From Synechococcaceae bacterium WBB_10_009 (GTDB lineage: Bacteria; Cyanobacteriota; Cyanobacteriia; PCC-6307; Cyanobiaceae), in assembly GCA_010030955.1 (NCBI GenBank), contig RHBP01000025.1:1-14932 (forward strand): DNA of 14,932 bases, in the 5' to 3' direction. The notes beneath the pieces were generated by a model that worked only from the letters and a program-made list of their open reading frames with translations, was not told the origin of the DNA and did no database searches. The translations under genes and the position numbers were made by a program. This document shows positions 1-6,021 of this stretch, one piece after another (position 1 is the stretch's first letter; each line of letters begins with the position of its first letter).

Positions 1-726
1 GAGAAGGAGGGCATCCACTGCAACCTCACCCTGCTGTTCAGCTTTGCCCAGGCGGTGGCGGCCGCCGAGGCGGGCGTCACCCTGATCTCCCCATTCGTGG
101 GGCGCATCCTGGATTGGTTCAAGAAGCACACCGGCCGCGACAGCTACCCCGGCGCTGAGGATCCGGGGGTGGTGTCGGTGAGCCAGATCTTCAACTACTT
201 CAAAACCTACGGCTACAAAACCGAGGTGATGGGGGCCAGCTTCCGCAACATCGAGGAGATCATCGAGCTGGCGGGCTGCGACCTGCTCACCATTTCGCCG
301 GCCCTGCTCGACCAGCTGCGCCAGACCCAAGGGGAGCTGACCCGCAAGCTCAACCCCTTCGATCCCGCCCCCACCGAGCCCCAACTGCACCTCGACCGGG
401 CCGGATTTGAGGCGATGATGGCCGACGACGCCATGGCCACCGAAAAGCTCGACGAGGGCATCCGCGGCTTCAGCAAGGCGATCGAAACCCTGGAGGCCCA
501 GCTGGCCCACCGGCTCGGGGAACTGGAGGGGGCCAACGCCTTCCAGCACGCCGCCCAGGAAATCTTCCTGCTCAACGACCTCGACGGCGACGGCTGCATC
601 ACCCGCGAGGAATGGCTAGGCAGCGATGCGGTGTTCGACGCCCTCGACACCGACCACGACGGCCGCCTGCTGCCCGCCGATGTGCGCGGCGGCCTCGGGG
701 CCGCCCTGGCCATTAGCGCCCCTTAA
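1..726 (+). CDS. tal: Transaldolase with C-terminal EF-hand pair (5' end off window)
   Basis: Only the last 241 residues are present; the frame is open from base 1, so the start lies upstream. The first residues (EKEGIHCNLTLLFS) match the class I transaldolase segment after the Schiff-base lysine strand, and SPFVGRILDW is the phosphate-site region. The enzyme moves a dihydroxyacetone unit between sugar phosphates in the pentose phosphate pathway, in the cytosol. The catalytic lysine should lie off-window and cannot be checked. After a helical, probably coiled linker (about residues 140-180) come two EF-hand loops: DLDGDGCITREE (bases 577-612) and DTDHDGRLLPAD (646-681). Both carry Asp at positions 1, 3 and 5, Gly at 6 and an acid at 12, so both look able to bind calcium. 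Transaldolase/EF-hand fusions are a known cyanobacterial architecture. That calcium modulates activity is inference. A cyclic-nucleotide-fold gene follows about 60 bases downstream. Confidence 0.93.
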   Translation, partial: EKEGIHCNLTLLFSFAQAVAAAEAGVTLISPFVGRILDWFKKHTGRDSYPGAEDPGVVSVSQIFNYFKTYGYKTEVMGASFRNIEEIIELAGCDLLTISPALLDQLRQTQGELTRKLNPFDPAPTEPQLHLDRAGFEAMMADDAMATEKLDEGIRGFSKAIETLEAQLAHRLGELEGANAFQHAAQEIFLLNDLDGDGCITREEWLGSDAVFDALDTDHDGRLLPADVRGGLGAALAISAP

Positions 727-784
727 CCCGGCTGTCCCAAACTGGCCCCACCAGCTTGTCGTTGCCTTGAACGCCCTCGACACC

Positions 785-1147
785 ATGCGCGCCCTGGCCA
801 GCAAGGGCGAAGTGAAGGAGATCCCCGCCGGGGAGCTGATCTTCAGTTCCGGGGCCACCGGCGATTGCATGTTCGGCGTGCTCGAGGGCAGCGTGGAGCT
901 CACCTGGAACGAGGAGAGCGGCCAGGAGATCATCCAGGCCGGTGATGTGTTTGGCGCCGGTGCCTTGGTGACCCCCGAACACCGCCGTTACGGCAACGCC
1001 AAGGCCCTCACCGACTGCCGGCTGCTGATGATGAACCGCGAGAAATTCCTGTTTGCCGTGCAGGAATCGCCGATGTTCGCCATCGAGCTGCTGGGCTCGA
1101 TCGACCAACGGCTGCGCCAACTCAAGGACTGCACCAAGGTGAGCTGA
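785..1147 (+). CDS. Small cyclic-nucleotide-binding-fold (CRP-like) protein without DNA-binding domain
   Basis: A 120-residue protein that is almost entirely one cNMP-binding beta-roll: IPAGELIF near residues 13-20, the GVLEGSVEL strand (31-39), GDVFGAGAL (53-61), and a C-terminal helix ending in QRLRQLK. No helix-turn-helix follows, so it is not a classical CRP/FNR regulator. In nucleotide-binding members the phosphate cassette reads roughly FGE-x-AL...R-(S/T)-A. Here it is FGAGAL...RRYGNAKA, with the Glu replaced by Ala, so cAMP binding is doubtful. ATG 785 is the first ATG in frame. A TTG at 767 would add NALDT-type residues and is a credible alternative. It lies just downstream of the transaldolase on the same strand and may be co-transcribed. 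The role is unknown; it could be a sensor or a protein-interaction module. Confidence 0.8.
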   Translation: MRALASKGEVKEIPAGELIFSSGATGDCMFGVLEGSVELTWNEESGQEIIQAGDVFGAGALVTPEHRRYGNAKALTDCRLLMMNREKFLFAVQESPMFAIELLGSIDQRLRQLKDCTKVS

Positions 1148-1174
1148 GGCCGGGCCCTGTGCCGGCAGGCCTCA
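1145..1174. repeat. Inverted repeat spanning both stop codons of a convergent gene pair
   Basis: TGAGGCC (1145-1151) is perfectly complementary to GGCCTCA (1168-1174). The left arm starts with the TGA of the cNMP-fold gene and the right arm ends with the TGA (read as TCA) of the opposing flavoprotein gene. A 16-base G+C-rich interior could extend the stem. No U-tract follows on either strand, so it is not a textbook intrinsic terminator. It could still act as a bidirectional 3'-end hairpin. Confidence 0.5.
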
Positions 1175-2335
1175 GCCCCGCTGGAACAGCAGCCGCTTGA
1201 TCACCCGCTGGGCGATGTCGCCGTAGCCCATCTCCCCCGAGAGGATCTGGGCGATGCGCTGCGGCGCCGTGGGCCGTTTGATGCCGATCTGGTAGCCCAC
1301 CTTCGGCACCCGGTAGAACACCTGGGCGATGCGGCGACCCCAGGCCATGGATTCGCCCCAGGCGCTGCGCATGCCGGCGCTGTAGCCCTCCAGGGCAGCC
1401 TGGGCGGCAGCCGCGTCGTCGCCGGCGCAGGCCACCAGGTAGCGGTCCAGGGCTTCGGCGGCGCGCACGCCGCTGAGCAGGGCCGGCCGCAGCCCCTCCG
1501 CCAGGAACGGGTCGCACAGCGACGCCGCATCCCCCACCGCCACCGCACCGCCCGGGGCGTGCAGGGGATGGTGGCCGTCCCACACCCGCAGGGGGGAGCG
1601 CACCCGCCGGCCGGCATCGGCGGGCAACCCCAGGCTCGGCAGCAGCTGGGCCAGCACCGCATCGGCATCGGCCGCCTCGCGGCCCACAAAGGTGCCCACC
1701 CCGATGCTGTAGCCCCCCTGGCGCGGAAAGGCCCAGCAGAAGCCATGGCGCACCAGGCCGAATTCAAAGCGGGCCGTGGTCGGCTCCAGCACCGCTGCTC
1801 CGGCCTCCAGCTCCACCTCCGCCGCCACCGCGGCGGCATAGCGGGGCCGCTCCGGCCCCAGGCCCAGGGGCCCGGCCAGGCGGGAACCGGAGCCATCGGC
1901 CACCACCACGGCGCGGGAGTGGTAGCGGTGCCCGGCCGCCTCCACGCACCAGCGCTCGCCATCGCGGTGGATCGTCTCCACCGCCGCCCCCTGCACCAGC
2001 TCGGCCCCGGCGGCCACGGCCCGCTCCGCCAGAAAAGCATCCAACCGGGATCGCTGCACGATCCAGAAGGGGGAATCACCGGGCAGCTCGGCGATCACCG
2101 GATCCTCCAGGCACCAGGTGAAGCGCACCCGCTGGATCACCTGATCCACCACCGGTTGGAGGTCGAAATCAAACCAGCGCTGCACCGAAGCGGCCATGCC
2201 GCCACCGCACGCCTTGGGCCGCGGCAGGCAGTCCCGCTCCAACAGCAGCACCCGGTGACCGCGCCTGGCCAGGTGGTAGGCGGCGGAGGCACCGGCGGCG
2301 CCGGCGCCCACCACGGTCACAGCAAAGGGGGACAC
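1172..2335 (-). CDS. Geranylgeranyl-reductase-family FAD-dependent oxidoreductase
   Basis: A 387-residue flavoprotein. The N-terminal Rossmann motif GAGAAG (residues 10-15) leads to the ribose-binding Glu33. PRPKACGGGM (38-47) is the K-x-CGGG signature of the geranylgeranyl reductase family (COG0644). ADGSGS (146-151) and GDAASLCDPF (268-277), followed by an EGLRPAL helix, complete the FAD fold. Family members reduce isoprenoid double bonds or hydroxylate lipophilic substrates. The sequence does not look like ChlP itself, which in cyanobacteria begins with a different FAD segment, so it is more likely a paralogue of unknown substrate. The start is GTG (2335); the preceding frr stop lies only 9 bases upstream, supporting co-transcription with pyrH and frr. 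No transmembrane segment is evident; membrane association through the hydrophobic substrate is inference. Confidence 0.85.
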   Translation of the reverse strand: MSPFAVTVVGAGAAGASAAYHLARRGHRVLLLERDCLPRPKACGGGMAASVQRWFDFDLQPVVDQVIQRVRFTWCLEDPVIAELPGDSPFWIVQRSRLDAFLAERAVAAGAELVQGAAVETIHRDGERWCVEAAGHRYHSRAVVVADGSGSRLAGPLGLGPERPRYAAAVAAEVELEAGAAVLEPTTARFEFGLVRHGFCWAFPRQGGYSIGVGTFVGREAADADAVLAQLLPSLGLPADAGRRVRSPLRVWDGHHPLHAPGGAVAVGDAASLCDPFLAEGLRPALLSGVRAAEALDRYLVACAGDDAAAAQAALEGYSAGMRSAWGESMAWGRRIAQVFYRVPKVGYQIGIKRPTAPQRIAQILSGEMGYGDIAQRVIKRLLFQRG

Positions 2336-2344
2336 GCCGACCGC

Positions 2345-2884
2345 TCAGACCTTGAGGATGTCGGCTTCTTTCTCCGCCAGCAGCTTCTCGATTTCAGCGA
2401 TGAACTTGTCGGTGAGCTTCTGCACCTTGTCCTGGGCATCACGGCTCTGGTCTTCGGAGAACTCGCCGTCCTTCTCCTGCTTCTTCACCTTGTCGATGGC
2501 GTCGCGGCGGATGTTGCGCAGGGCCACCTTGCCCTCCTCCGCGTACTTGGCCGCCAGCTTGCAGAGCTCCTTGCGACGGTCCTCGGTGAGCGGGGGAATG
2601 TTGATGCGGATCAGCTTGCCGTCGTTGTTGCAGGTGAGGCCCAGGTCGCTCATCGAGATGGCCTTCTCGATCACCGACAGCGAACCGGCGTCAAACGGCT
2701 GCAGCTGAATCGTGGAGGAGTCGGGTGTGGTGATCGTCGCCAGCGACTTCAACGGCATCTCGGAGCCGTAGTACTCCACCTGGATCTTGTCGAGCAGCGA
2801 GGCGTTGGCCCGGCCGGTGCGGATGGTGTTGAAGGTGCGCTGGGTGGCATCCACCGACTTGCGCATGCTGGCGTCGAGATCCAT
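2345..2884 (-). CDS. frr: Ribosome recycling factor
   Basis: A 179-residue protein that covers the whole family: the N-terminal helix with MRKSVDATQR, TIRTGRANASLLDKIQVEYYG (helix I into the beta domain), the PLKSLATIT strand, IRINIPPLTEDRRKEL, and a long C-terminal helical arm (KVQKLTDKFIAEIEKLLAEKE). With EF-G it splits the post-termination ribosome in the cytosol. It lies 50 bases downstream of pyrH and 9 bases upstream of the flavoprotein start; pyrH-frr is a widely conserved pair. The ATG at 2884 is used here. The frame stays open upstream and a CTG at 2896 would give an STA-type N-terminus of the kind common in homologues, so the true start may be slightly longer. No strong Shine-Dalgarno motif precedes either start. 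Confidence 0.97.
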   Translation of the reverse strand: MDLDASMRKSVDATQRTFNTIRTGRANASLLDKIQVEYYGSEMPLKSLATITTPDSSTIQLQPFDAGSLSVIEKAISMSDLGLTCNNDGKLIRINIPPLTEDRRKELCKLAAKYAEEGKVALRNIRRDAIDKVKKQEKDGEFSEDQSRDAQDKVQKLTDKFIAEIEKLLAEKEADILKV

Positions 2885-2934
2885 GGCCGTTGACAGGGGG
2901 GCAGACGGAGGGTGCAGAGAGGGGTGGGCGGGGT

Positions 2935-3648
2935 TCAGACCGCCGGCAGGATGCTGGTGCCGATCGGTTCGCCGCGCACGGCGCGGCCGATGTTGCCGGC
3001 ACCGAACAGATCAAACACCACGATCGGGATGGCGTTGTCCTTGCAGAGGGCGATGGCGGTGCTGTCCATCACCTCCAGTTCACCGCTGAGCACATCCATA
3101 AACGACAGGCTCTCGTAGCGCACGGCGTCGGCGAACTTGTTGGGGTCCTTGTCGTACACCCCATCCACCTTGGTGGCCTTGAACACCACATCGGCACCGA
3201 TCTCGGCGGCCCGCAGGGCGGCGGTGGTGTCGGTGGTGAAGAAGGGGTTGCCGGTGCCGGCGGCGAAAATCACCACCCGCCCCTTTTCCATGTGGCGGAT
3301 GGCCTTGCGGCGGATGTAAGGCTCAGCCACCTCCTGCATCGAGATGGCGCTCTGCACCCGGGTGGGCACCCCGGCGCGCTCCAGCCCGTCCTGCAGGGTG
3401 ATGGCGTTCATCACCGTGGCCAACATGCCCACGTAGTCGGCGGTGGCCCGGTCCATGCCGGCGGCGGAACCCTTGAGGCCGCGGAAGATGTTGCCGCCGC
3501 CCACCACAATCGCCAGTTGGGTGCCGTCGGCCACGCAGGCGGCCACATCGCGGCCGATGGCGGTGACGATGGCCGGATCGATGCCGTAGCCCTGCTCGCC
3601 CATCAGGGCTTCACCGCTGAGCTTGAGCAACACGCGCTGGTAGCCCAT
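2935..3648 (-). CDS. pyrH: UMP kinase
   Basis: At 237 residues it matches the usual length of bacterial UMP kinase, an amino-acid-kinase-fold enzyme that phosphorylates UMP to UDP with ATP in de novo pyrimidine synthesis. Visible signatures are VLLKLSGEALMG (residues 6-17, phosphate-binding Lys), VVGGGNIFRG (48-57), AAGTGNPFFTTDTTAALRA (UMP and nucleotide site), FKATKVDGVYDKDP, and the C-terminal VFDLFGAGNI segment. The start MGYQRVLLK at 3648 was chosen because homologues begin a few residues before the KLSGE strand. An ATG at 3666 would add six residues, and the open frame extends further upstream without family similarity. It is the first gene of the pyrH-frr-flavoprotein cluster. It diverges from a small gene at 3758, so its promoter should lie between 3649 and 3757. 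Confidence 0.97.
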   Translation of the reverse strand: MGYQRVLLKLSGEALMGEQGYGIDPAIVTAIGRDVAACVADGTQLAIVVGGGNIFRGLKGSAAGMDRATADYVGMLATVMNAITLQDGLERAGVPTRVQSAISMQEVAEPYIRRKAIRHMEKGRVVIFAAGTGNPFFTTDTTAALRAAEIGADVVFKATKVDGVYDKDPNKFADAVRYESLSFMDVLSGELEVMDSTAIALCKDNAIPIVVFDLFGAGNIGRAVRGEPIGTSILPAV

Positions 3649-3757
3649 CCGTTCGCGCTTGCACATCAGTCGGCCGAACAGTAGCAAGCGTCTGCGGTCT
3701 TGCCCCGTGGGCTTCGGGCCGCTTGACTGCCGCCAAATCCGGTTGAGGTCAGCGGCC
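3649..3757. promoter_or_regulatory. Divergent intergenic region between pyrH and a small gene
   Basis: This 109-base spacer separates divergent starts and should hold promoters for both. On the minus strand a TACTGT (TA-N3-T, bases 3683-3678) sits about 30 bases upstream of the pyrH ATG and could be a -10 element, but no convincing -35 lies at the right spacing. On the plus strand TTGACT (3723-3728) resembles a -35, but its spacing to any -10 is poor. Position is the main evidence. Confidence 0.3.
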
Positions 3758-3943
3758 ATGCAGGAAGCCCAGCCCGGCCCCCGCCGCAGCGATCTGCTGG
3801 CGCGCCTCACCCTCTCGGCCCTCGATCAACTGGCGGAGGACCCCAGCTGCTGGCGGGAGCCGATGGTGCACCGGGCCCTGCTGGTGAGCGGCCTCTCGGT
3901 GCTGATCAGCAGCCTGGCGGTGGTGGAAAACGGTGGCGCCTAG
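3758..3943 (+). CDS. Small conserved-looking hypothetical protein (61 aa)
   Basis: Starts at ATG 3758 and encodes 61 residues. The N-terminal half is amphipathic (RRSDLLARLTLSALDQLAEDP), followed by a WREP turn. The hydrophobic stretch ALLVSGLSVLISSLAVVENG could be a buried helix or a weak single membrane span. I do not recognise a named domain. The reading is favoured over the antisense alternatives because it fills an otherwise empty slot between two firm genes. Its stop lies 15 bases from the cobO stop, in a shared inverted repeat. The frame stays open upstream to 3659, but that part overlaps the pyrH start region and lacks protein-like composition. Function unknown. Confidence 0.55.
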   Translation: MQEAQPGPRRSDLLARLTLSALDQLAEDPSCWREPMVHRALLVSGLSVLISSLAVVENGGA

Positions 3944-3961
3944 GGGCCGGAGCCGCCCCTA
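3941..3961. terminator. Inverted repeat carrying both stop codons at a convergent junction
   Basis: TAGGGGC (3941-3947) pairs perfectly with GCCCCTA (3955-3961) around a 7-base loop. The left arm begins with the TAG of the 61-residue gene and the right arm ends with the TAG (read as CTA) of cobO. AAAA follows on the plus strand, which is not a U-tract for either transcript in the canonical position. A bidirectional hairpin terminator is plausible but not proven. Confidence 0.45.
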
Positions 3962-4633
3962 AAACTCGATGCCGGCCTGGGCCTTCACCCCTTGCTCGCG
4001 GAAGGGGTGGCGCACCAGCTTCATCTCGGTCACCAGGTCGGCCCGCTCCAGCAGGGCCGGCGGCGCGCCGCGGCCCGTGAGCGCCACGTGGGTGAGCGGC
4101 GGCCGCAGCGCCAGCCCCTCGATCACCTGCTCCACCGCCAGGTAGCCGAGCTTGAGGGCCACGTTCACCTCATCGAGCACCACCAACTTGCGCGCGCCGT
4201 CGGCCAGGTAGTCGCAGGAGCGCTCCCAGGCCTGCTGCACCAGGGCCCGGTCGCGGTCGCGGTCCTGGGTTTCCCAGGTGAAGCCCTCCCCCAGGGCGTG
4301 CCAATGCAGGGCCTCGCCAAACAGCTCCAGGGCCTTGGCCTCCCCGGGCTGCCAGCCCCCCTTGATGAATTGCACCACCGCCACCCGCTCACCGTGGCCG
4401 AGGGTGCGCAGCACCAGCCCCAGGGCGGCGGTGGTTTTGCCCTTGCCATCGCCGGTGAACACCAGCACCAACCCCTTCTCCAGGTTGCGCTCCCCCACCC
4501 GCTGCTGCTGCACCTCGCGGCGGCGGGCCATGCGCTTGCGGTAGGCCTCGGCGTTGGCCTCCGGCGCCAGGTCGCCACCCATGCCGAGCTCCGAGGCCGC
4601 CCGGTCGAGCTCGGTGTCAGGGGGAGGTGTCAT
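3959..4633 (-). CDS. cobO: Cob(I)yrinic acid a,c-diamide adenosyltransferase
   Basis: A 224-residue CobO/BtuR-type corrinoid adenosyltransferase. It transfers the 5'-deoxyadenosyl group of ATP to the reduced cobalt of corrinoids, making adenosylcobalamin precursors in the cytosol. The P-loop GDGKGKTT is at residues 61-68, preceded by the LVLVFT strand. VVQFIKGGW (86-94), VVLDEVNVAL (151-160, Walker-B-like) and LTGRGAP (185-191) follow in family order, and the C-terminus KLVRHPFREQGVKAQAGIEF is typical. An N-terminal extension of about 50 polar residues (EAYRKRMARRREVQQQRV) is also common in the family. The ATG at 4633 lies 39 bases downstream of the recombinase stop, so the two could share a transcript. 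No cobalamin riboswitch elements are visible in the short leader. Confidence 0.95.
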   Translation of the reverse strand: MTPPPDTELDRAASELGMGGDLAPEANAEAYRKRMARRREVQQQRVGERNLEKGLVLVFTGDGKGKTTAALGLVLRTLGHGERVAVVQFIKGGWQPGEAKALELFGEALHWHALGEGFTWETQDRDRDRALVQQAWERSCDYLADGARKLVVLDEVNVALKLGYLAVEQVIEGLALRPPLTHVALTGRGAPPALLERADLVTEMKLVRHPFREQGVKAQAGIEF

Positions 4634-4672
4634 CGCACGGGGGTCGCGCAGATCCCCAGCAATCTGCCGCGC

Positions 4673-5926
4673 TCAGGCGGCCCGTGCGCGGGCCAGGGCC
4701 GCATCCACCGCCTGCTGCTGGTCGCGGCGGGTGATCCAGTGGTGGTAGGTGCGGGTGTGGATCGCCACCGAGTGGCCCATCATCCGGGCCGCCACCGTGT
4801 CCGGCAGGCCGATGTGAATGGTGCGCACCGCCCAGGCATGGCGCAGGTCGTAGGGGGTGAGGGGCATGCCGTAACGGCGGAACTGCTCCGCCACCCGCCG
4901 GCCCACCTGCTGCAGGGTGGTGTGGCGCAGGTCGGTGCGCACCGCCGGCAGCAGGCCCCGGTCAAGCCCGAGCCGCGGCAGCTCGAAGCGCTCCACCCAC
5001 TCGGGCTGGAACGGCCACACCTGGTGCTCGCCGGTTTTGCTGGTGGGCAGCACCCGCAGCACCCGATCGCCGCCCGGGGCGAGGGCCGAGAGGTCGCTGA
5101 AGAACACCTCGTGGTTGCGCAGGCCGTAGGTGGCCATCAGCCCATAGGCCAGGCGCCAGCCGGGGTTGGGGATGCGCTCGATCCACTCCAGGATCTGCCC
5201 GTCGCTGGGGAGCTGGCGGAACTGGGCCGCATGCAGGCCGTAGCCCCCCGCCCGCTCCCCCCAGTCCGCCGGCAGGGCCAGCCCCTGCTGGCGGGCCAGG
5301 GCCGCCAGGGCGGTGCCGCACTGCTGGCGGCCGCGGCTGGCCAGCGGGTAGCTCTCCAGCACCTGCTCCAGCAGCGGCAGCCCCAGGGGCAGGCTCCGCT
5401 GCTCCGCCAGCCGCTGCAGGCGCCGCAGGTAGGGCAAATAGGCGCTGGTCCAGGTGGTGCGGCAGCCGGCGGGGTTGCGGCGGCGGCGCGGATCGGCGAA
5501 GAACCCCTGCTCAAAACGCAGCACCGCCTGCCGCAGCGACGCACTGGCGCGCGGGGCATCGGCCGCTCTCTCTGCCGATCCCTCGGCCGATCCCTCGGCA
5601 GGGGCGCCGCCCCAGGTGGCCCAATCAAATGTCTGCTGCTGCAGCTGCTGCTGCACGCGCCGCAGCTGGTGGCGGGCCTGCTCCAGCCCGGGGCCATCGG
5701 CCGCCAGCCCCAGGCTGATGCGCTGCACCCGGAAGCGCGCCCCCCCCGAGCGGCAGGGCAGGGGGCCCCGCAACCCGAGGCGCTGGCCGCGGCGCTCCAG
5801 CCGCAGGGCCACGCCCCCCTCCGCCAGGCGGCTGTTGTGGGCGCGGATCGCCCCATCCAGGGGATGGCAATCGCGCTGGGGGGGTTGGGGGTCGGCGGCG
5901 GCCATGCCGAAGCGGCGGCGGTGCAT
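4673..5926 (-). CDS. Solitary tyrosine recombinase/phage-integrase-family protein
   Basis: A 417-residue protein with a C-terminal tyrosine-recombinase catalytic domain. Catalytic positions visible are Arg270 in YGLRNHE, Lys297 in TSKTGEH (the beta-hairpin lysine), Arg362 in YDLRHAW, His385 in MMGHS and the nucleophile Tyr394 in TRTYHHW. The usual His of the H-x-x-R box is Tyr359. An N-terminal basic/aromatic region (30-100) and a core-binding-like helical region (about 130-240) precede it, joined by a low-complexity linker (GSAEGSAE). ATG 5926 is used; ATG 5905 is possible. No attachment repeats, tRNA, excisionase or phage genes are nearby. The neighbours are cobO and, divergently, hemH, so this looks like a resident chromosomal gene rather than part of an element. 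Its substrate is unknown. Confidence 0.85.
   Translation of the reverse strand: MHRRRFGMAAADPQPPQRDCHPLDGAIRAHNSRLAEGGVALRLERRGQRLGLRGPLPCRSGGARFRVQRISLGLAADGPGLEQARHQLRRVQQQLQQQTFDWATWGGAPAEGSAEGSAERAADAPRASASLRQAVLRFEQGFFADPRRRRNPAGCRTTWTSAYLPYLRRLQRLAEQRSLPLGLPLLEQVLESYPLASRGRQQCGTALAALARQQGLALPADWGERAGGYGLHAAQFRQLPSDGQILEWIERIPNPGWRLAYGLMATYGLRNHEVFFSDLSALAPGGDRVLRVLPTSKTGEHQVWPFQPEWVERFELPRLGLDRGLLPAVRTDLRHTTLQQVGRRVAEQFRRYGMPLTPYDLRHAWAVRTIHIGLPDTVAARMMGHSVAIHTRTYHHWITRRDQQQAVDAALARARAA
5574..5597. repeat. Two exact copies of a 12-bp in-frame tandem repeat in the recombinase linker
   Basis: The unit GCCGATCCCTCG occurs twice back to back (5574-5585 and 5586-5597). It encodes repeating Gly-Ser-Ala-Glu in the linker between the N-terminal and core regions. 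Because the unit is 12 bp, copy-number change would keep the frame. Confidence 0.7.
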
Positions 5927-6021
5927 CGGCTCAGGGGCCGACCCTATCGAGCCGAAACAGGAACGGCCAGGCCCGGGGCGGCAGCGTTACGCTCGCCTCC
6001 ATCGCTTGTCTGAACCCCGGC
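5927..6021. promoter_or_regulatory. Divergent intergenic region between the recombinase and hemH
   Basis: A 95-base spacer between divergent starts, expected to hold promoters for hemH (+) and the recombinase-cobO pair (-). TACGCT (5988-5993) fits a loose -10 pattern about 28 bases before the hemH ATG, without a recognisable -35. I see no riboswitch or clear operator. Confidence 0.3.

Noticed and set aside
1559..2893. Plus-strand open frame (444 codons) opposite the flavoprotein and frr
   Set aside because: It crosses the junction of two well-supported minus-strand genes and has a low-complexity antisense composition.
3723..3752. TTGACT as the -35 of a promoter for the 61-residue gene
   Set aside because: No acceptable -10 lies 16-18 bases downstream, and the ATG follows too closely.
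4634..4672. Cobalamin riboswitch upstream of cobO
   Set aside because: The leader is only 39 bases and contains no B12-box-like element. The wider spacer upstream of the recombinase also shows none.
4673..5926. Recombinase as a sign of a prophage or genomic island
   Set aside because: There is no tRNA, no flanking direct repeats, no phage or transfer genes and no composition break. The neighbours are core metabolic genes.
3992..6013. Very long plus-strand open frame (673 codons) opposite cobO and the recombinase
   Set aside because: It spans two genes with clear catalytic motifs and their junction. Its composition is dominated by Gly, Ala, His, Gln and Pro, as expected for the complement of high-GC codons. 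No domain is recognisable.
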